Assembly: GCF_963677315.1 (NCBI RefSeq)
Contig: NZ_OY781940.1
Coordinates: forward strand, 124,001 to 188,000
From: an uncultured Sphaerochaeta sp.
GTDB lineage: Bacteria > Spirochaetota > Spirochaetia > Sphaerochaetales > Sphaerochaetaceae
DNA length: 64,000 nt
Reading direction: 5' to 3'
Of the stretch, positions 1-9,448 are shown piece after piece (the stretch's first letter is position 1; every line of letters starts with the position of its first letter). A program made the translations under genes and the position numbers. The notes under the pieces are model-generated. The model was not told the DNA's origin. It searched no databases and saw only the letters and a list, made by a program, of their open reading frames with translations.

Positions 1-379
1 TGTATTGAGTCTGAGTCGATGCAATCTGCCTATCCAGCAGGGTATTACGATTCTGGACAGTGAATGCAAGACTCCCTGCACTGAAACTAACGGTCCAGTC
101 GGCTACAGGCTGCACCAGTCTTGGATTCGGTTCATTGTTCACCAAGTAAGTGGTCTCTATCTGGTCCTGATAGCGCAAGGAGGCAAGCAGGTGGGTATCC
201 TCCCTCCCAGGAAGTGCCAGCAATGCGGGATTGGCAACAAAGGAGTCTGATTCATAGTCCAGGGCAAGACCTGCACTTCCCATGCCCCAGGAAGCAGTCG
301 ATGCAAAATCCAAGGGGAAAGCTTGTAGGAAAGCGAGAGGAAGTATTGCCAGCACTCCGGCCAATATCCAGCGTTTCAT
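1..379 (-). CDS. Secreted, probably outer-membrane protein (5' part only)
   Basis: A minus-strand reading frame starts at ATG 379 and stays open to the window edge, giving about 126 residues without a stop. It has a good ribosome site (GGAGGGAAGGAG) 8-10 bases before the ATG. The N-terminus is a clear signal peptide: MKRWILAG, a hydrophobic stretch, then LQAFPLDF. The mature part begins WGMGSAGLALDYESD followed by NPALLALPG. A Gly/Ala-rich start with an NPA-L-A motif is typical of FadL/OmpP1-like and spirochaetal UPF0164 beta-barrels, so an outer-membrane barrel is inferred. The C-terminus is outside the window. It is divergent from murE. Confidence 0.6.
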   Translation of the reverse strand, partial: MKRWILAGVLAILPLAFLQAFPLDFASTASWGMGSAGLALDYESDSFVANPALLALPGREDTHLLASLRYQDQIETTYLVNNEPNPRLVQPVADWTVSFSAGSLAFTVQNRNTLLDRQIASTQTQY

Positions 380-491
380 CAGATCATATGCTCCTTCCCT
401 CCCAGCATAGCAAAAAAAACAAAAGAAGGACACCAATACTTGCTGAACCTTTCTATTGTGATTACACCCACACTGCTGTTACCATAGAGAC

Positions 492-1979
492 ATGAAAACG
501 TTACGGACACTTTTAAACGCCGTCGGCATCAACGATTCGAGCGTTCCCGATACACAGACCATCGATCAGATTTGCCAACACTCAGGGATGTGCAAACCTC
601 ACTCAGTATTCTTTGCCTTTCGCGGCCTCAGAACTGATGGAGGACACTATATCAACGACGCCATAGACAATGGTGCTGTATGCATCATAGCAGAGGAAAC
701 AAACCTACGTCCAAGGCTCCCCGCCTCTGTTCGCTACTATACGGTAAAGCACCCGCATACAGCGTTTGCCTTGATGTGTTCTGCCTTCTATGATTACCCA
801 CAGAAGAAACTGAGCATCATTGGTGTCAGTGGTACGGATGGGAAAAGCACCACCAGCGACTACCTCTACCAGATACTTCAGAGGCAGGGAGTAAAGACAG
901 GCCTGTTGACCACCGTCAATATGGATGATGGATCAGGAAAGCAGGACTCCCCCTTCCGTCAGAGCACACCGGAGGCAGACCAACTACAGGAGTTCCTCTA
1001 CCGATGCACCCAGAATGGAGCAACCCACGTGGTCCTGGAGTGCACCAGCCATGCATTGAGTAAGACTTTTGACCGGCTTGGGGGTGTTGAATTCAGCGCC
1101 GCAATCATCACCAAGGTAACCAGTGAACACCTTGAATTCCACCATAGTCTGGAGGAATACACCAATGCAAAAGTCAATCTGGTCCGGGCACTCAAAGAGA
1201 ACGGCGTATTGGTAAGCAGTACCGACAATGCCAGGATCAGTGCATTCACTGAAGCTCTCTCACCTACCCAACAAGCAATCATCTTAGGCCTTGATGTACC
1301 AATGCGTATAGAATTCATGGGCTATCAGGGAGTGGTAGTGGAAATCTTGGGAAAAAGAATCCACACACCATTGCTGCTTCCCAGCCTGGCAACCAATTCA
1401 TTGCTTGCAGTGTTCTGTGCCGCCCACCTCGTACGTAAGCCAGCGGAGGAACTGCTTCCCCTCATAGAACTCATTGAACCGGTCAAGGGAAGGATGCAAC
1501 TGATCGAGAACACGCTTGGGGTACGTGCGATCATTGATTTTGCCCACACTGAAGATGCATATGAAGGTATCTTCTTCTTTGCAAAACGAACCAGTGAAGG
1601 GGGAGACCTGATTGCTGTCTTTGGTTCAGCAGGGGAACGCGATACTACCAAACGATCCCCTATGGGGAAAATTGCAAACAGGTACTGCTCGACCATTATC
1701 CTTACCGAAGAGGACCCAAGGTATGAAGGAAACCAAGCAATCTTCAGCGACCTTCGTTTCCTGATGCATAATCCCTCCTGTACCGTTCTCGAGATTGAGA
1801 ATCGGAGGGAGGCAATCCGGAAAGCAGTTTCCCTTGCTCAAACAGGAGATACTCTGCTCTTCTTGGGAAAAGGACATGAGAAAACCATCGAGAGAGATTC
1901 GGGTAAAATTCCCTGGGATGAAATTACCGAAGTAAAGAATGCGCTGAGAGCCGAGGAGCAAAGAAGACAATGCAAGTAG
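492..1979 (+). CDS. murE: UDP-N-acetylmuramyl-tripeptide synthetase MurE
   Basis: Cytoplasmic Mur ligase that adds the third amino acid to UDP-MurNAc-L-Ala-D-Glu. The 495 residues are normal length. The central ATP loop reads GVSGTDGKSTT (about residue 111), a variant of the usual GTNGKTT. The C-terminal domain has the amino-acid selecting motif as EEDPR near residue 405, where diaminopimelate enzymes have DNPR. Treponemes use ornithine at this position, so the added residue cannot be read from sequence. First gene of murE-ddl-dinB; its end overlaps ddl by 10 bases. The ribosome site before ATG 492 is weak. Confidence 0.9.
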   Translation: MKTLRTLLNAVGINDSSVPDTQTIDQICQHSGMCKPHSVFFAFRGLRTDGGHYINDAIDNGAVCIIAEETNLRPRLPASVRYYTVKHPHTAFALMCSAFYDYPQKKLSIIGVSGTDGKSTTSDYLYQILQRQGVKTGLLTTVNMDDGSGKQDSPFRQSTPEADQLQEFLYRCTQNGATHVVLECTSHALSKTFDRLGGVEFSAAIITKVTSEHLEFHHSLEEYTNAKVNLVRALKENGVLVSSTDNARISAFTEALSPTQQAIILGLDVPMRIEFMGYQGVVVEILGKRIHTPLLLPSLATNSLLAVFCAAHLVRKPAEELLPLIELIEPVKGRMQLIENTLGVRAIIDFAHTEDAYEGIFFFAKRTSEGGDLIAVFGSAGERDTTKRSPMGKIANRYCSTIILTEEDPRYEGNQAIFSDLRFLMHNPSCTVLEIENRREAIRKAVSLAQTGDTLLFLGKGHEKTIERDSGKIPWDEITEVKNALRAEEQRRQCK

Positions 1980-3046
1980 CATTACTCTATGGAGGACGCT
2001 CAGCAGAGCACGAGGTCTCCATCAATAGTGCGTTCACGATCCATCAAGCACTCCTGCAAGCTGGTTATTCGGTCCATTTGATTGCCATTACCATCAAGGG
2101 TAGATGGTACCTGCAACAAACACTGAATCGTGAATTCGACACAACCCAACCACTGAATCTCAGGCCAGGTTTGGGCATATACAACGGAGAAGAGAAACTC
2201 CAGGTCGGGGCAGCCTTTGCAACCACCCATGGCTACCAGGGAGAGGATGGAAACCTACAGGGGGCCTGTCTGCTCTGTAATATACCGCTTTGTGGGTGTG
2301 ATACACTCAGCAGTGCAATCGGTATGCATAAGGCTATCGCCTCTACCCTGTTTTCTGCTCATGGTATCCCGACGGTTCCCTCGACCACGATTGATTGCTA
2401 CCAGATGACATCACTCAGCCGCGATCTATTCCAAACCATCTGTGCTACTCACGGTCAGGATCTGTTCATCAAACCAGAGAATGCAGGATCGTCGGTGGGT
2501 GTGAAAGCGCTGATCAATGCGACATATCACGATTTTCTGGAAGCTGTTGAGGATGCAGGAAGATACAGCGAGCGGGTACTGGTACAGCAATACATGAGTT
2601 CCATTGTCGAGGTAGAGTGTGCCATACTGAGAACTGAAGACGGCACCCTGCATGTAGCAGGACCGGGAAGCGTCGTAGATCCGGCAAAAGAGCAAGAAGG
2701 GTTCTTGAGCTATGCCCATAAGTATGGGCAGATCGATACTGCGCATATTCGCGTTCCTTCTGGATTGCCACCTGCCATGGAGAACCGAATCAGGGAGTAT
2801 GCACATACTGCATTCTTGGCAATGAAGGCGGACGGGTATGCGAGGGTGGATTTCTTCGTCCAGGGGGAATCCATCTACCTGAATGAGATCAATACCAGCC
2901 CGGGGATGACAGCGCTTAGTCACTACCCTGTCTTGATGGCTTCGATCGGATTTGATCTACCCAGCGTAGTAACCAGCCTGATAAACCACGCAATACAACG
3001 AAACAGAGAGGAGCGAGGGCGTTGTTTCACACCGCCAAAACAATGA
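1970..3046 (+). CDS. ddl: D-alanine--D-alanine ligase
   Basis: ATP-grasp ligase making D-Ala-D-Ala for peptidoglycan precursors. The N-terminus has the signature GGRSAEHEVS, the middle has KPENAGSSVGV, and the C-terminal Mg-binding region reads NEINTSPGMT. The 358-residue length fits the family. The start lies inside the murE end, implying translational coupling, and the dinB reading frame begins before its stop. Pairing with murE makes a small cell-wall precursor unit. Confidence 0.93.
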   Translation: MQVALLYGGRSAEHEVSINSAFTIHQALLQAGYSVHLIAITIKGRWYLQQTLNREFDTTQPLNLRPGLGIYNGEEKLQVGAAFATTHGYQGEDGNLQGACLLCNIPLCGCDTLSSAIGMHKAIASTLFSAHGIPTVPSTTIDCYQMTSLSRDLFQTICATHGQDLFIKPENAGSSVGVKALINATYHDFLEAVEDAGRYSERVLVQQYMSSIVEVECAILRTEDGTLHVAGPGSVVDPAKEQEGFLSYAHKYGQIDTAHIRVPSGLPPAMENRIREYAHTAFLAMKADGYARVDFFVQGESIYLNEINTSPGMTALSHYPVLMASIGFDLPSVVTSLINHAIQRNREERGRCFTPPKQ

Positions 3047-4224
3047 GTGACTTGGAACCTGTCATATTTCATGTAGATATGGATGCCTTCTATGCAGCGA
3101 TTGAGGTACTCGACAACCCTGCCTACGCTGGCACCTGCCTGCTCATCGGAGGAAACAGTTCCAGAGGGGTGGTTGCCACTGCAAGCTATGAGGCAAGAAA
3201 GTACGGCATTCACTCCGCCATGCCTATGGCACAGGCACGCCGTCTCTGTCCCCATGCAGTGGTGGTTAAGCCACGAATGGAGCGCTACAGCCAGGTCAGT
3301 TTACAAGTCATGGATATCCTTAAGGAGTTCTCCTCTGATCTGCAACAGATTTCGATCGATGAAGCTTTCCTTGATATGACGGGAACAAGAAGATTGTTCG
3401 GCATTCCCCGCCAGGCAGGAATATTGCTGAAAGAACGAGTCAAGAATGAGACAGGGCTGACCATCTCAGTGGGGATTGGACCTAGCCGATTCATTGCAAA
3501 AATGGCAAGTGACTATGATAAGCCAGACGGACTATGCAGGGTATCCCAAGGCAAGGAGATTGCCTTTATCGATGCAGTGGGCCTACAAAAACTCTGGGGT
3601 GTGGGGAAGGTCACCCAAGCAATGCTTGCAAAGCACCACATCAGAACAACCGTAGAACTACGATCGTTTACCATGGACTCCCTACAATCACTGTTCGGAA
3701 AAAGCATGGGGCATTTTCTTTATCTTGCCTGTAGAGGTATTGATCCTGGGATCTTTTCTGGTGAATCGAAAAGTCATTCCATCTCTACTGAGACAACCTT
3801 TGAGAGCGATGTCTCCTCCCTTTCCATCCTCGAACAGACCCTGCTATCCATGAGTCATGAGGTGATGTTCCGGGCATTGGAAGAGAAGAAAATCGGGCGG
3901 ACCATAGGAATCAAGGTAAGACTACCTGATTTTACTACCTACACCCTTCAGATCACCCCACAGGGCACCATCTACAGTGCTGAACAGATTTATCATCTGG
4001 CAAAACAGCTCCTGTTGCAGAAATGGCATGACGGTACCCCGCTCAGACTGATCGGGGTTGGGTTATATCAACTCTATGAAGGCAGTCGTCCTCTGCAGGA
4101 AGAACTCTTCGAGGATCCATATCAGAAGAAACGAAAGATAGAACAGGTAGTGCTTGCCCTGCAGAAACAGGGCAAGCAGGTTTTCAAAGCCAAGAACCTC
4201 GAAACGACTACTCCATCAGAGTAA
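3022..4224 (+). CDS. dinB: DNA polymerase IV (Y-family)
   Basis: Translesion polymerase. The N-terminal palm has FHVDMDAFYAAIE with the first catalytic Asp, and the second acidic motif is SIDEAFLDMT; a little-finger domain follows. Start choice: TTG 3022 has GAGGAG 8 bases upstream and is used here; ATG 3043, which overlaps the ddl stop as ATGA, is the alternative and removes 7 residues. The C-terminus (KQGKQVFKAKN) does not show an obvious clamp-binding motif. Third gene of the murE-ddl operon, an unusual partner for cell-wall genes, and not obviously under its own SOS box. Confidence 0.92.
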   Translation: MFHTAKTMSDLEPVIFHVDMDAFYAAIEVLDNPAYAGTCLLIGGNSSRGVVATASYEARKYGIHSAMPMAQARRLCPHAVVVKPRMERYSQVSLQVMDILKEFSSDLQQISIDEAFLDMTGTRRLFGIPRQAGILLKERVKNETGLTISVGIGPSRFIAKMASDYDKPDGLCRVSQGKEIAFIDAVGLQKLWGVGKVTQAMLAKHHIRTTVELRSFTMDSLQSLFGKSMGHFLYLACRGIDPGIFSGESKSHSISTETTFESDVSSLSILEQTLLSMSHEVMFRALEEKKIGRTIGIKVRLPDFTTYTLQITPQGTIYSAEQIYHLAKQLLLQKWHDGTPLRLIGVGLYQLYEGSRPLQEELFEDPYQKKRKIEQVVLALQKQGKQVFKAKNLETTTPSE

Positions 4225-4317
4225 CAACCATTACAATTCCTAGCTCTTTACTTTACTTTTGTATTTCTTTATCTTGTCATAGTATTGATAAAACACAATT
4301 GGTAAGGAGCAAAGCTC

Positions 4318-4707
4318 TTGGTTAAAAATAACGTACTACGTTTCATACTTGCCTTCTTAGGCATCCTCTCAGCAGTCCTGGGAGGAATTGGTGTATTCCT
4401 GCCTGTACTTCCTACCACTCCATTCGTACTGCTCGCAGGCCTTCTCTTCTCATTTTCCAGTGAACGTCTCGGAGGCTGGTTGGAACAGAACCGGATTTTG
4501 GGACCATATCTCAAACACTACCGAAAAGGGACAGGAATCCCAAAGAAAGCAAAAATCAAAGCTCTTATAACGCTTTGGATAGGAATGGGGATCACATTTT
4601 ATATTGTAGGAAAGCTTCCCTTGATCATCATGCTCGCAACCATTGCCACCATCGTCAGCATCCACATCATAACCATCAAACCGAAACACGTAGAGGTAGT
4701 GAACTAG
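4318..4707 (+). CDS. DUF454 (YbaN-like) inner membrane protein
   Basis: Small membrane protein of 129 residues. The N-terminal half has two hydrophobic segments around the family signature GVFLPVLPTTPF; a third segment lies near the C-terminus. This matches the DUF454/YbaN family, whose function is not known. The start is TTG 4318, supported by AAGGAG 8 bases upstream; no ATG fits as well. Its stop overlaps the convergent MFS gene by 4 bases. Confidence 0.8.
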   Translation: MVKNNVLRFILAFLGILSAVLGGIGVFLPVLPTTPFVLLAGLLFSFSSERLGGWLEQNRILGPYLKHYRKGTGIPKKAKIKALITLWIGMGITFYIVGKLPLIIMLATIATIVSIHIITIKPKHVEVVN

Positions 4708-5855
4708 TATTCTTTATTTCTGGTAAGCAACACCAGAATGGTGATGCTGGAGACAAGCAAGACCAGAATACTTCCTTGTAGGAGGGGCATCCACTGTAAT
4801 CCCACAAAAGACCCAACCAGCCCAAAAAGTGGAGGGGTGACCGTGCTTCCAATATAGGCACTGGCCATCTGTAGGCCAATGATTCGCTGGCTCAACTCAG
4901 GTCCAAAACTTCGTGGGGTTTGGTGAATCAGGCTCGGGAATATGGGAGCACATCCCAAACCAAGCAACAAGAGGGAAAGTCCGGCAAAGACCAGGGAGGC
5001 ATAGAACAAGGCAATAATGCTGATAAGGCAGAGGAACAATCCCAGGAAGATCATCTGGACATTACTCAATCGGTAACTGATGAAACCGCTTGCCATCCTT
5101 CCCACAGTTATCCCAAGGAAGAACAGAGACCCATAGAAGGCAGCATCGGATGGAAGCAACTGCTTCACCTGAACCAGATAACTAACCGCCCACAGTCCTG
5201 TGGAAATTTCCAGAGCACAATAGAAAAAGAAGGAGAGCAGGGCAAAAGGAAGTGCCCTATGACGAAGCGACCCCTTCTGATGGGCTGTCTGATGTTCTCC
5301 TTCCCTTTTCCCCTTGGGGGCTACCCAGAGGGATAGAGAGGCTATCAACGCAAAGACCAGGAGTGTTTGCATCAGGGTGAGTATCCGATACCCGCTTCGA
5401 TAACCAAGCTGCAAGGAGAGGGAAAGTCCCATGACTGCAGGACCGGCACTTGCTCCCAAGCCCCAAAATGAGTGTAACCAGTTCATATGGCGCGCCTCAT
5501 AGTGCAGTGCAACATAGTTGTTGAGCGCTGAGTCAACTGAACCAGCACCCAACCCAAGGGGAACTGCCCACAACATGAGTAGAGGAAGCGATGAGGCAAA
5601 GGAGAATCCCAGGAGTGCAACTGCTGTCATCGCTACACTGACGAGGGTCACCTTTCCCGTCCCAAATCGACTGGTCATCCGATAACTCATAAGAGCTGAT
5701 ACCACCGTGCCGATGGAAGAGGTTGCCCCGATAAGCCCAGCACTCCAAAACGGGAGATCGAGTGATTGTTGCATGACCGGCCAGATGCTGCCCAATACAC
5801 CATCAGGCAGTCCAAGGCTGATGAAGGCAAGATAGATAACCACTAAAAGAGCCAT
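4704..5855 (-). CDS. MFS transporter
   Basis: Major facilitator permease of 383 residues with about 12 hydrophobic segments, two six-helix halves and a charged middle loop around residue 185 (PKGKREGEHQ). The first helix contains GLPDGVLGSIWP, seen in sugar-type and YfkF-like MFS proteins. The substrate cannot be read from sequence. It starts one base after the uppP stop, so the two are co-transcribed from the uppP side. Its 3' end overlaps the DUF454 gene tail to tail. Confidence 0.8.
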   Translation of the reverse strand: MALLVVIYLAFISLGLPDGVLGSIWPVMQQSLDLPFWSAGLIGATSSIGTVVSALMSYRMTSRFGTGKVTLVSVAMTAVALLGFSFASSLPLLMLWAVPLGLGAGSVDSALNNYVALHYEARHMNWLHSFWGLGASAGPAVMGLSLSLQLGYRSGYRILTLMQTLLVFALIASLSLWVAPKGKREGEHQTAHQKGSLRHRALPFALLSFFFYCALEISTGLWAVSYLVQVKQLLPSDAAFYGSLFFLGITVGRMASGFISYRLSNVQMIFLGLFLCLISIIALFYASLVFAGLSLLLLGLGCAPIFPSLIHQTPRSFGPELSQRIIGLQMASAYIGSTVTPPLFGLVGSFVGLQWMPLLQGSILVLLVSSITILVLLTRNKEY

Positions 5856-5856
5856 A

Positions 5857-6687
5857 TCAGGCAGCTCCCCATGTGAGGAAATAAACCGTTACCAAAACTG
5901 CAAGAGCAACACGGTAATAGCCAAAGGCAGAGAAGTCATGACGACGGACATAGGCAACCAATGCCTTGATACAAAGCAGGGATACAAGGAAGGAGGCAAC
6001 AAAAGCGATGCCTATCAAAAGATATTCCTCTGTGCTGTAGCTGAGTCCCAACTTGATCAATTTCAAGAGGGAAGCTCCTGCCATGACCGGTATAGCCATA
6101 AAGAATGAGAATTTTGCAGCCACCGACCGTTCCAATCCAATGATGATCCCACCAAGTATGGTGGAACCACTCCTACTGGTACCCGGGATCAGGGCAAGCA
6201 TCTGGAAGAGTCCAAGGGATAATGCATCACGGTAGGTAATTTCGGAAAGCTCCTTTACACGGTGCTCCCGTCTACCCCATTTCCCCTTCTCAAGCACAAT
6301 ATAGAGCAAACCGTAGGCAAAGAGTGCAATAGCAACCACTTCCCACCGATAAAGGTAGGTATCCATCAGATCATCGATCAAGATTCCTATCACTCCAGCA
6401 GGAATCGTAGCGATGATCACTTTCAGCCAGAGAATATATGTCTCAGTTTTCTGCTTGGCATCCTTACCCTTGGTGAAGGGGTTCAACGTTGAGAAGTACA
6501 GGATAATCACGGCAAGTATTGATGCAAGTTGAATGATGACAAAGAAGAGTTCTCTTGCCCCCTCGCCCAAACTGAGATGGATTACTTCATCCAACAGCAA
6601 AAGATGTCCTGTTGAGCTGATGGGAAGCCATTCGGTAATCCCCTGTACAATTCCCAAAAGCAATGATTTCAAACCTTCCTGAAACAT
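5857..6687 (-). CDS. uppP: Undecaprenyl-diphosphatase UppP/BacA
   Basis: Integral membrane phosphatase that recycles undecaprenyl pyrophosphate, the lipid carrier for peptidoglycan and other polymers. Both family motifs are present: EWLPISSTGHL near the N-terminus and PGTSRSGSTI in the middle. It gives 276 residues and several helices. Start ATG 6687 is chosen because GGAGGGG lies just upstream; the longer frame from TTG 6699 would place that ribosome site inside the gene. Co-transcribed with the MFS gene. Confidence 0.93.
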   Translation of the reverse strand: MFQEGLKSLLLGIVQGITEWLPISSTGHLLLLDEVIHLSLGEGARELFFVIIQLASILAVIILYFSTLNPFTKGKDAKQKTETYILWLKVIIATIPAGVIGILIDDLMDTYLYRWEVVAIALFAYGLLYIVLEKGKWGRREHRVKELSEITYRDALSLGLFQMLALIPGTSRSGSTILGGIIIGLERSVAAKFSFFMAIPVMAGASLLKLIKLGLSYSTEEYLLIGIAFVASFLVSLLCIKALVAYVRRHDFSAFGYYRVALAVLVTVYFLTWGAA

Positions 6688-6822
6688 ATACCCCTCCAAC
6701 CTTGAGCAAGTCTAAAGCAAACGGTTCCACATTACAAGATTGGTTATTCGCTCATGCATAAGTTCCCCCACCTTGTGTTGATTCCCTGCAAATGATAGAT
6801 TTGCCGTGTAAGGGAGAGGAGC

Positions 6823-7323
6823 ATGGCACTGCATATTGTCCTGTTTGAGCCAGAGATACCACAAAATACCGGAAATATTGCACGGACGTGTGCAGCAGTT
6901 GGTGCAACCTTGCACTTGGTGCATCCTCTTGGATTCAGCTTGGAGGAGAAATACCTGAAACGTGCCGGGTTGGATTATTGGCCGTTGCTTACGATGGTTG
7001 AACATCCCAGCATTGAAGCTTTCCTGGCAGTACACCAAGAGAAACCGTTGTACTACTTCACCACAAAAGCTCCAAGAACCTACAGCGAAGTCACCTACCC
7101 TGAAGAGACCTACCTGGTCTTCGGCAAGGAGAGTGCTGGTATCAGCGAATCACTGCTTGTCAAAAACAAACAACGTTGTGTGAGAATCCCCATGAGGGAA
7201 GAAGCACGAAGTCTGAATCTCTCGAACAGTGTAGCAATCGCAGCATATGAATACCTACGACAGCAATCCTTTCCCTTCCTACAAGGGACAGGAACGTTAC
7301 ATAGACTTACATGGGAGGCCTGA
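6823..7323 (+). CDS. trmL: tRNA (cytidine(34)-2'-O)-methyltransferase TrmL
   Basis: SPOUT-class methyltransferase of the YibK/CspR family, which modifies the wobble base of certain tRNA-Leu species. The 166 residues show the N-terminal EPEIPQNTGNIARTC motif and the C-terminal knot region with FGKESAGI and LNLSNSVAIAAYE. GGGAGAGGAG precedes the ATG. proC follows two bases after the stop. Confidence 0.92.
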   Translation: MALHIVLFEPEIPQNTGNIARTCAAVGATLHLVHPLGFSLEEKYLKRAGLDYWPLLTMVEHPSIEAFLAVHQEKPLYYFTTKAPRTYSEVTYPEETYLVFGKESAGISESLLVKNKQRCVRIPMREEARSLNLSNSVAIAAYEYLRQQSFPFLQGTGTLHRLTWEA

Positions 7324-7325
7324 GC

Positions 7326-8129
7326 ATGGATACTATCGGCATCATTGGATGTGGAAACATGGGTGGAGCAATCGCAGGAAGCCTGCAAATGGAAGTCATG
7401 GTATATGACAGTGATACGCAGAAAGCCAAGCAGCTTGCATCAAGCAAGGAAACCATTTCAGTGGCAGAATCTCTCGAAGCACTCTTGAGTGAATGCCAAA
7501 CCATACTCATTGCAGTAAAGCCCCAGATACTTTCTACGCTCTATCCAGAACTGAGAGCATTGGGTAGTGACAAGAAACGATGGATTTCCATTGCGGCAGG
7601 CATTCCCCTCTCAGTACTTGCAGAGCAACTTGCCACTGATGAGATAGTACGGTTCATGCCAAACATTGCAGCACAGTACGGCGCTGCTGTTACCGCTGTA
7701 GCTCCAGCTGAAGGTTGTTCCTCGTCCCTGCGTGAAGACTCCCTTCATGTTGCGTCCTCCTTTGGCTCCTCCTTTCTTCTGCCAGAGTCCCAGTTCTCAG
7801 CCTTTATCGGGATCAGTGGCTCAGCCATCGCCTATGTATTCTCGTTCCTGCATGGACTTGCGATGGGAGGTGTAGCGCAAGGAATCGCCTATCCAGAAGC
7901 GCTGAAGATAGCAAGCGACACTATGAAGAGTGCTACCTCCTTGATCGACGCTACAAAGGCAAATCCAGTGGACCTTGCCACGAGGGTCTGCTCTGCTGGG
8001 GGAACCACCATTGAGGGTATGAAAGCACTCGCCCAGGGAGGGTTTGAGGGCTTGGTCATGCGTGCTGTCGAGGCATCGAGTGAGAAGTCAAAAGTGCTTG
8101 AGGCAAAAGCAGCCAATCAGGGGAAATAA
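7326..8129 (+). CDS. proC: Pyrroline-5-carboxylate reductase
   Basis: Last step of proline synthesis, NAD(P)H-dependent. The Rossmann motif GIIGCGNMGGAIAG is at the N-terminus, and the C-terminal region has CSAGGTTIEGM, typical of ProC. ATG 7326 is chosen: GGAGG lies 7 bases before it, inside the trmL end, and it gives 267 residues. A start at 7311 would bury that site. proA and proB are in a separate operon 6 kb away. Confidence 0.92.
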   Translation: MDTIGIIGCGNMGGAIAGSLQMEVMVYDSDTQKAKQLASSKETISVAESLEALLSECQTILIAVKPQILSTLYPELRALGSDKKRWISIAAGIPLSVLAEQLATDEIVRFMPNIAAQYGAAVTAVAPAEGCSSSLREDSLHVASSFGSSFLLPESQFSAFIGISGSAIAYVFSFLHGLAMGGVAQGIAYPEALKIASDTMKSATSLIDATKANPVDLATRVCSAGGTTIEGMKALAQGGFEGLVMRAVEASSEKSKVLEAKAANQGK

Positions 8130-8157
8130 GTAATTCTGAAAGGAAGAAGGAATCAGT

Positions 8158-9435
8158 ATGATAGATTTGAAAGAACTAAAAAGCAGACGAGACGAAATAG
8201 CAAACAACATTGCTGTAAGAAACATGCAGGTGGATATTGATGCCATCATTGATTTGCAGGAAAAACGTTCTGCACTGCTACAGCAGGTTGAGGAACTCCG
8301 CTCCAAGAGAAACGAGAATGCCAAGAAAATGAAAGGCAAGCTGGATGCTGATACCCGTAGCAGCCTGATTGCTGAGGGCAAGTCGCTGAAAGAAGCGATT
8401 GCTGAGATTGAGGGCAGCCTTACCCAGGTTGAGGAAGAGTTTCAGAAACTTGCTAGGACTATTCCCAACTATGCCCACCCCGCCGCCCCGGTGGGAAAGG
8501 AAGACAAGGACAATACAGCGATCAAGTTCGTCGGTACCCCACCCCAGTTCTCCTTCAAGCCTCTGGACCATGTCCAGCTTGCTGAACGGCTCGATTTGAT
8601 TGATTTCGATACAGCAACAAGGGTAAGTGGACCCAAGTTCTACTACCTGAAGAGGGAAGCAGTCATTCTGCAGATGGCCTTGGAACGATATGCAATGGAT
8701 ATCCTGATCAAGAAGGGATTCACCCCCTTCATTACCCCCGATATTGCAAAGGAGGAGATTCTTCAGGGCATTGGATTCAATCCAAGAGGGGAAGAGAGCA
8801 ACATCTATACCATTGAAAATACTGACACATGCTTGGTAGGAACTGCTGAGATTACCCTTGGAGGCTACTATGCAAACCAGATTCTTTCCAAGGAACAGCT
8901 ACCGATCAAGATGGCAGGTCTCTCCCATTGCTTCCGCAGGGAAGCTGGAGGTGCTGGACAGTATTCCAAGGGACTCTATCGGGTTCACCAGTTCTCGAAG
9001 CTTGAGATGTTCATCTACTGCACAAGTGAAGAGTCTGAGGCATTCCATGACGAACTGCTCGCAATCGAGGAAGAGATATTCAATGGACTTGGCGTAGCCT
9101 ACCGTGTAGTAGACACCTGCACTGGTGATCTTGGTGCCCCAGCCTATCGGAAGTTCGATATTGAAGCATGGATGCCAGGTCGTGGAGAAGAAGGCGAATA
9201 TGGTGAGGTTACCTCCACCAGCAACTGCACCGACTACCAGGCACGTTCATTGGCAATTCGCTACAAGGACGAAGAGGGAAAAACACAGTTTCCTCATATG
9301 CTCAACGGGACAGCCATTGCACTAAGCAGGGCAATGGTTGCCGTCTTGGAAAATTTCCAGAATGAAGATGGATCTATCACGATCCCCCCCATCTTGGTCC
9401 CCTATACTGGTTTCTCCAAGATAGAGGCACGTTAA
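8158..9435 (+). CDS. serS: Seryl-tRNA synthetase
   Basis: Class II synthetase charging tRNA-Ser. The first 100 or so residues form the tRNA-binding coiled coil (rich in K, E and R). The catalytic domain has motif 2 (FRREAGGAGQYSKGLYR) and motif 3 (LNGTAIALSRAMVA). The 425 residues are full length. AGGAAGAAGG precedes the ATG. pncB follows 13 bases after its stop. Confidence 0.96.
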   Translation: MIDLKELKSRRDEIANNIAVRNMQVDIDAIIDLQEKRSALLQQVEELRSKRNENAKKMKGKLDADTRSSLIAEGKSLKEAIAEIEGSLTQVEEEFQKLARTIPNYAHPAAPVGKEDKDNTAIKFVGTPPQFSFKPLDHVQLAERLDLIDFDTATRVSGPKFYYLKREAVILQMALERYAMDILIKKGFTPFITPDIAKEEILQGIGFNPRGEESNIYTIENTDTCLVGTAEITLGGYYANQILSKEQLPIKMAGLSHCFRREAGGAGQYSKGLYRVHQFSKLEMFIYCTSEESEAFHDELLAIEEEIFNGLGVAYRVVDTCTGDLGAPAYRKFDIEAWMPGRGEEGEYGEVTSTSNCTDYQARSLAIRYKDEEGKTQFPHMLNGTAIALSRAMVAVLENFQNEDGSITIPPILVPYTGFSKIEAR

Positions 9436-9448
9436 CAAGGACGGAAGG

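Noticed and set aside
5..495. Two plus-strand frames before murE
   Set aside because: They lack ribosome sites and family features; the minus strand codes a clear secreted protein start over the same bases.
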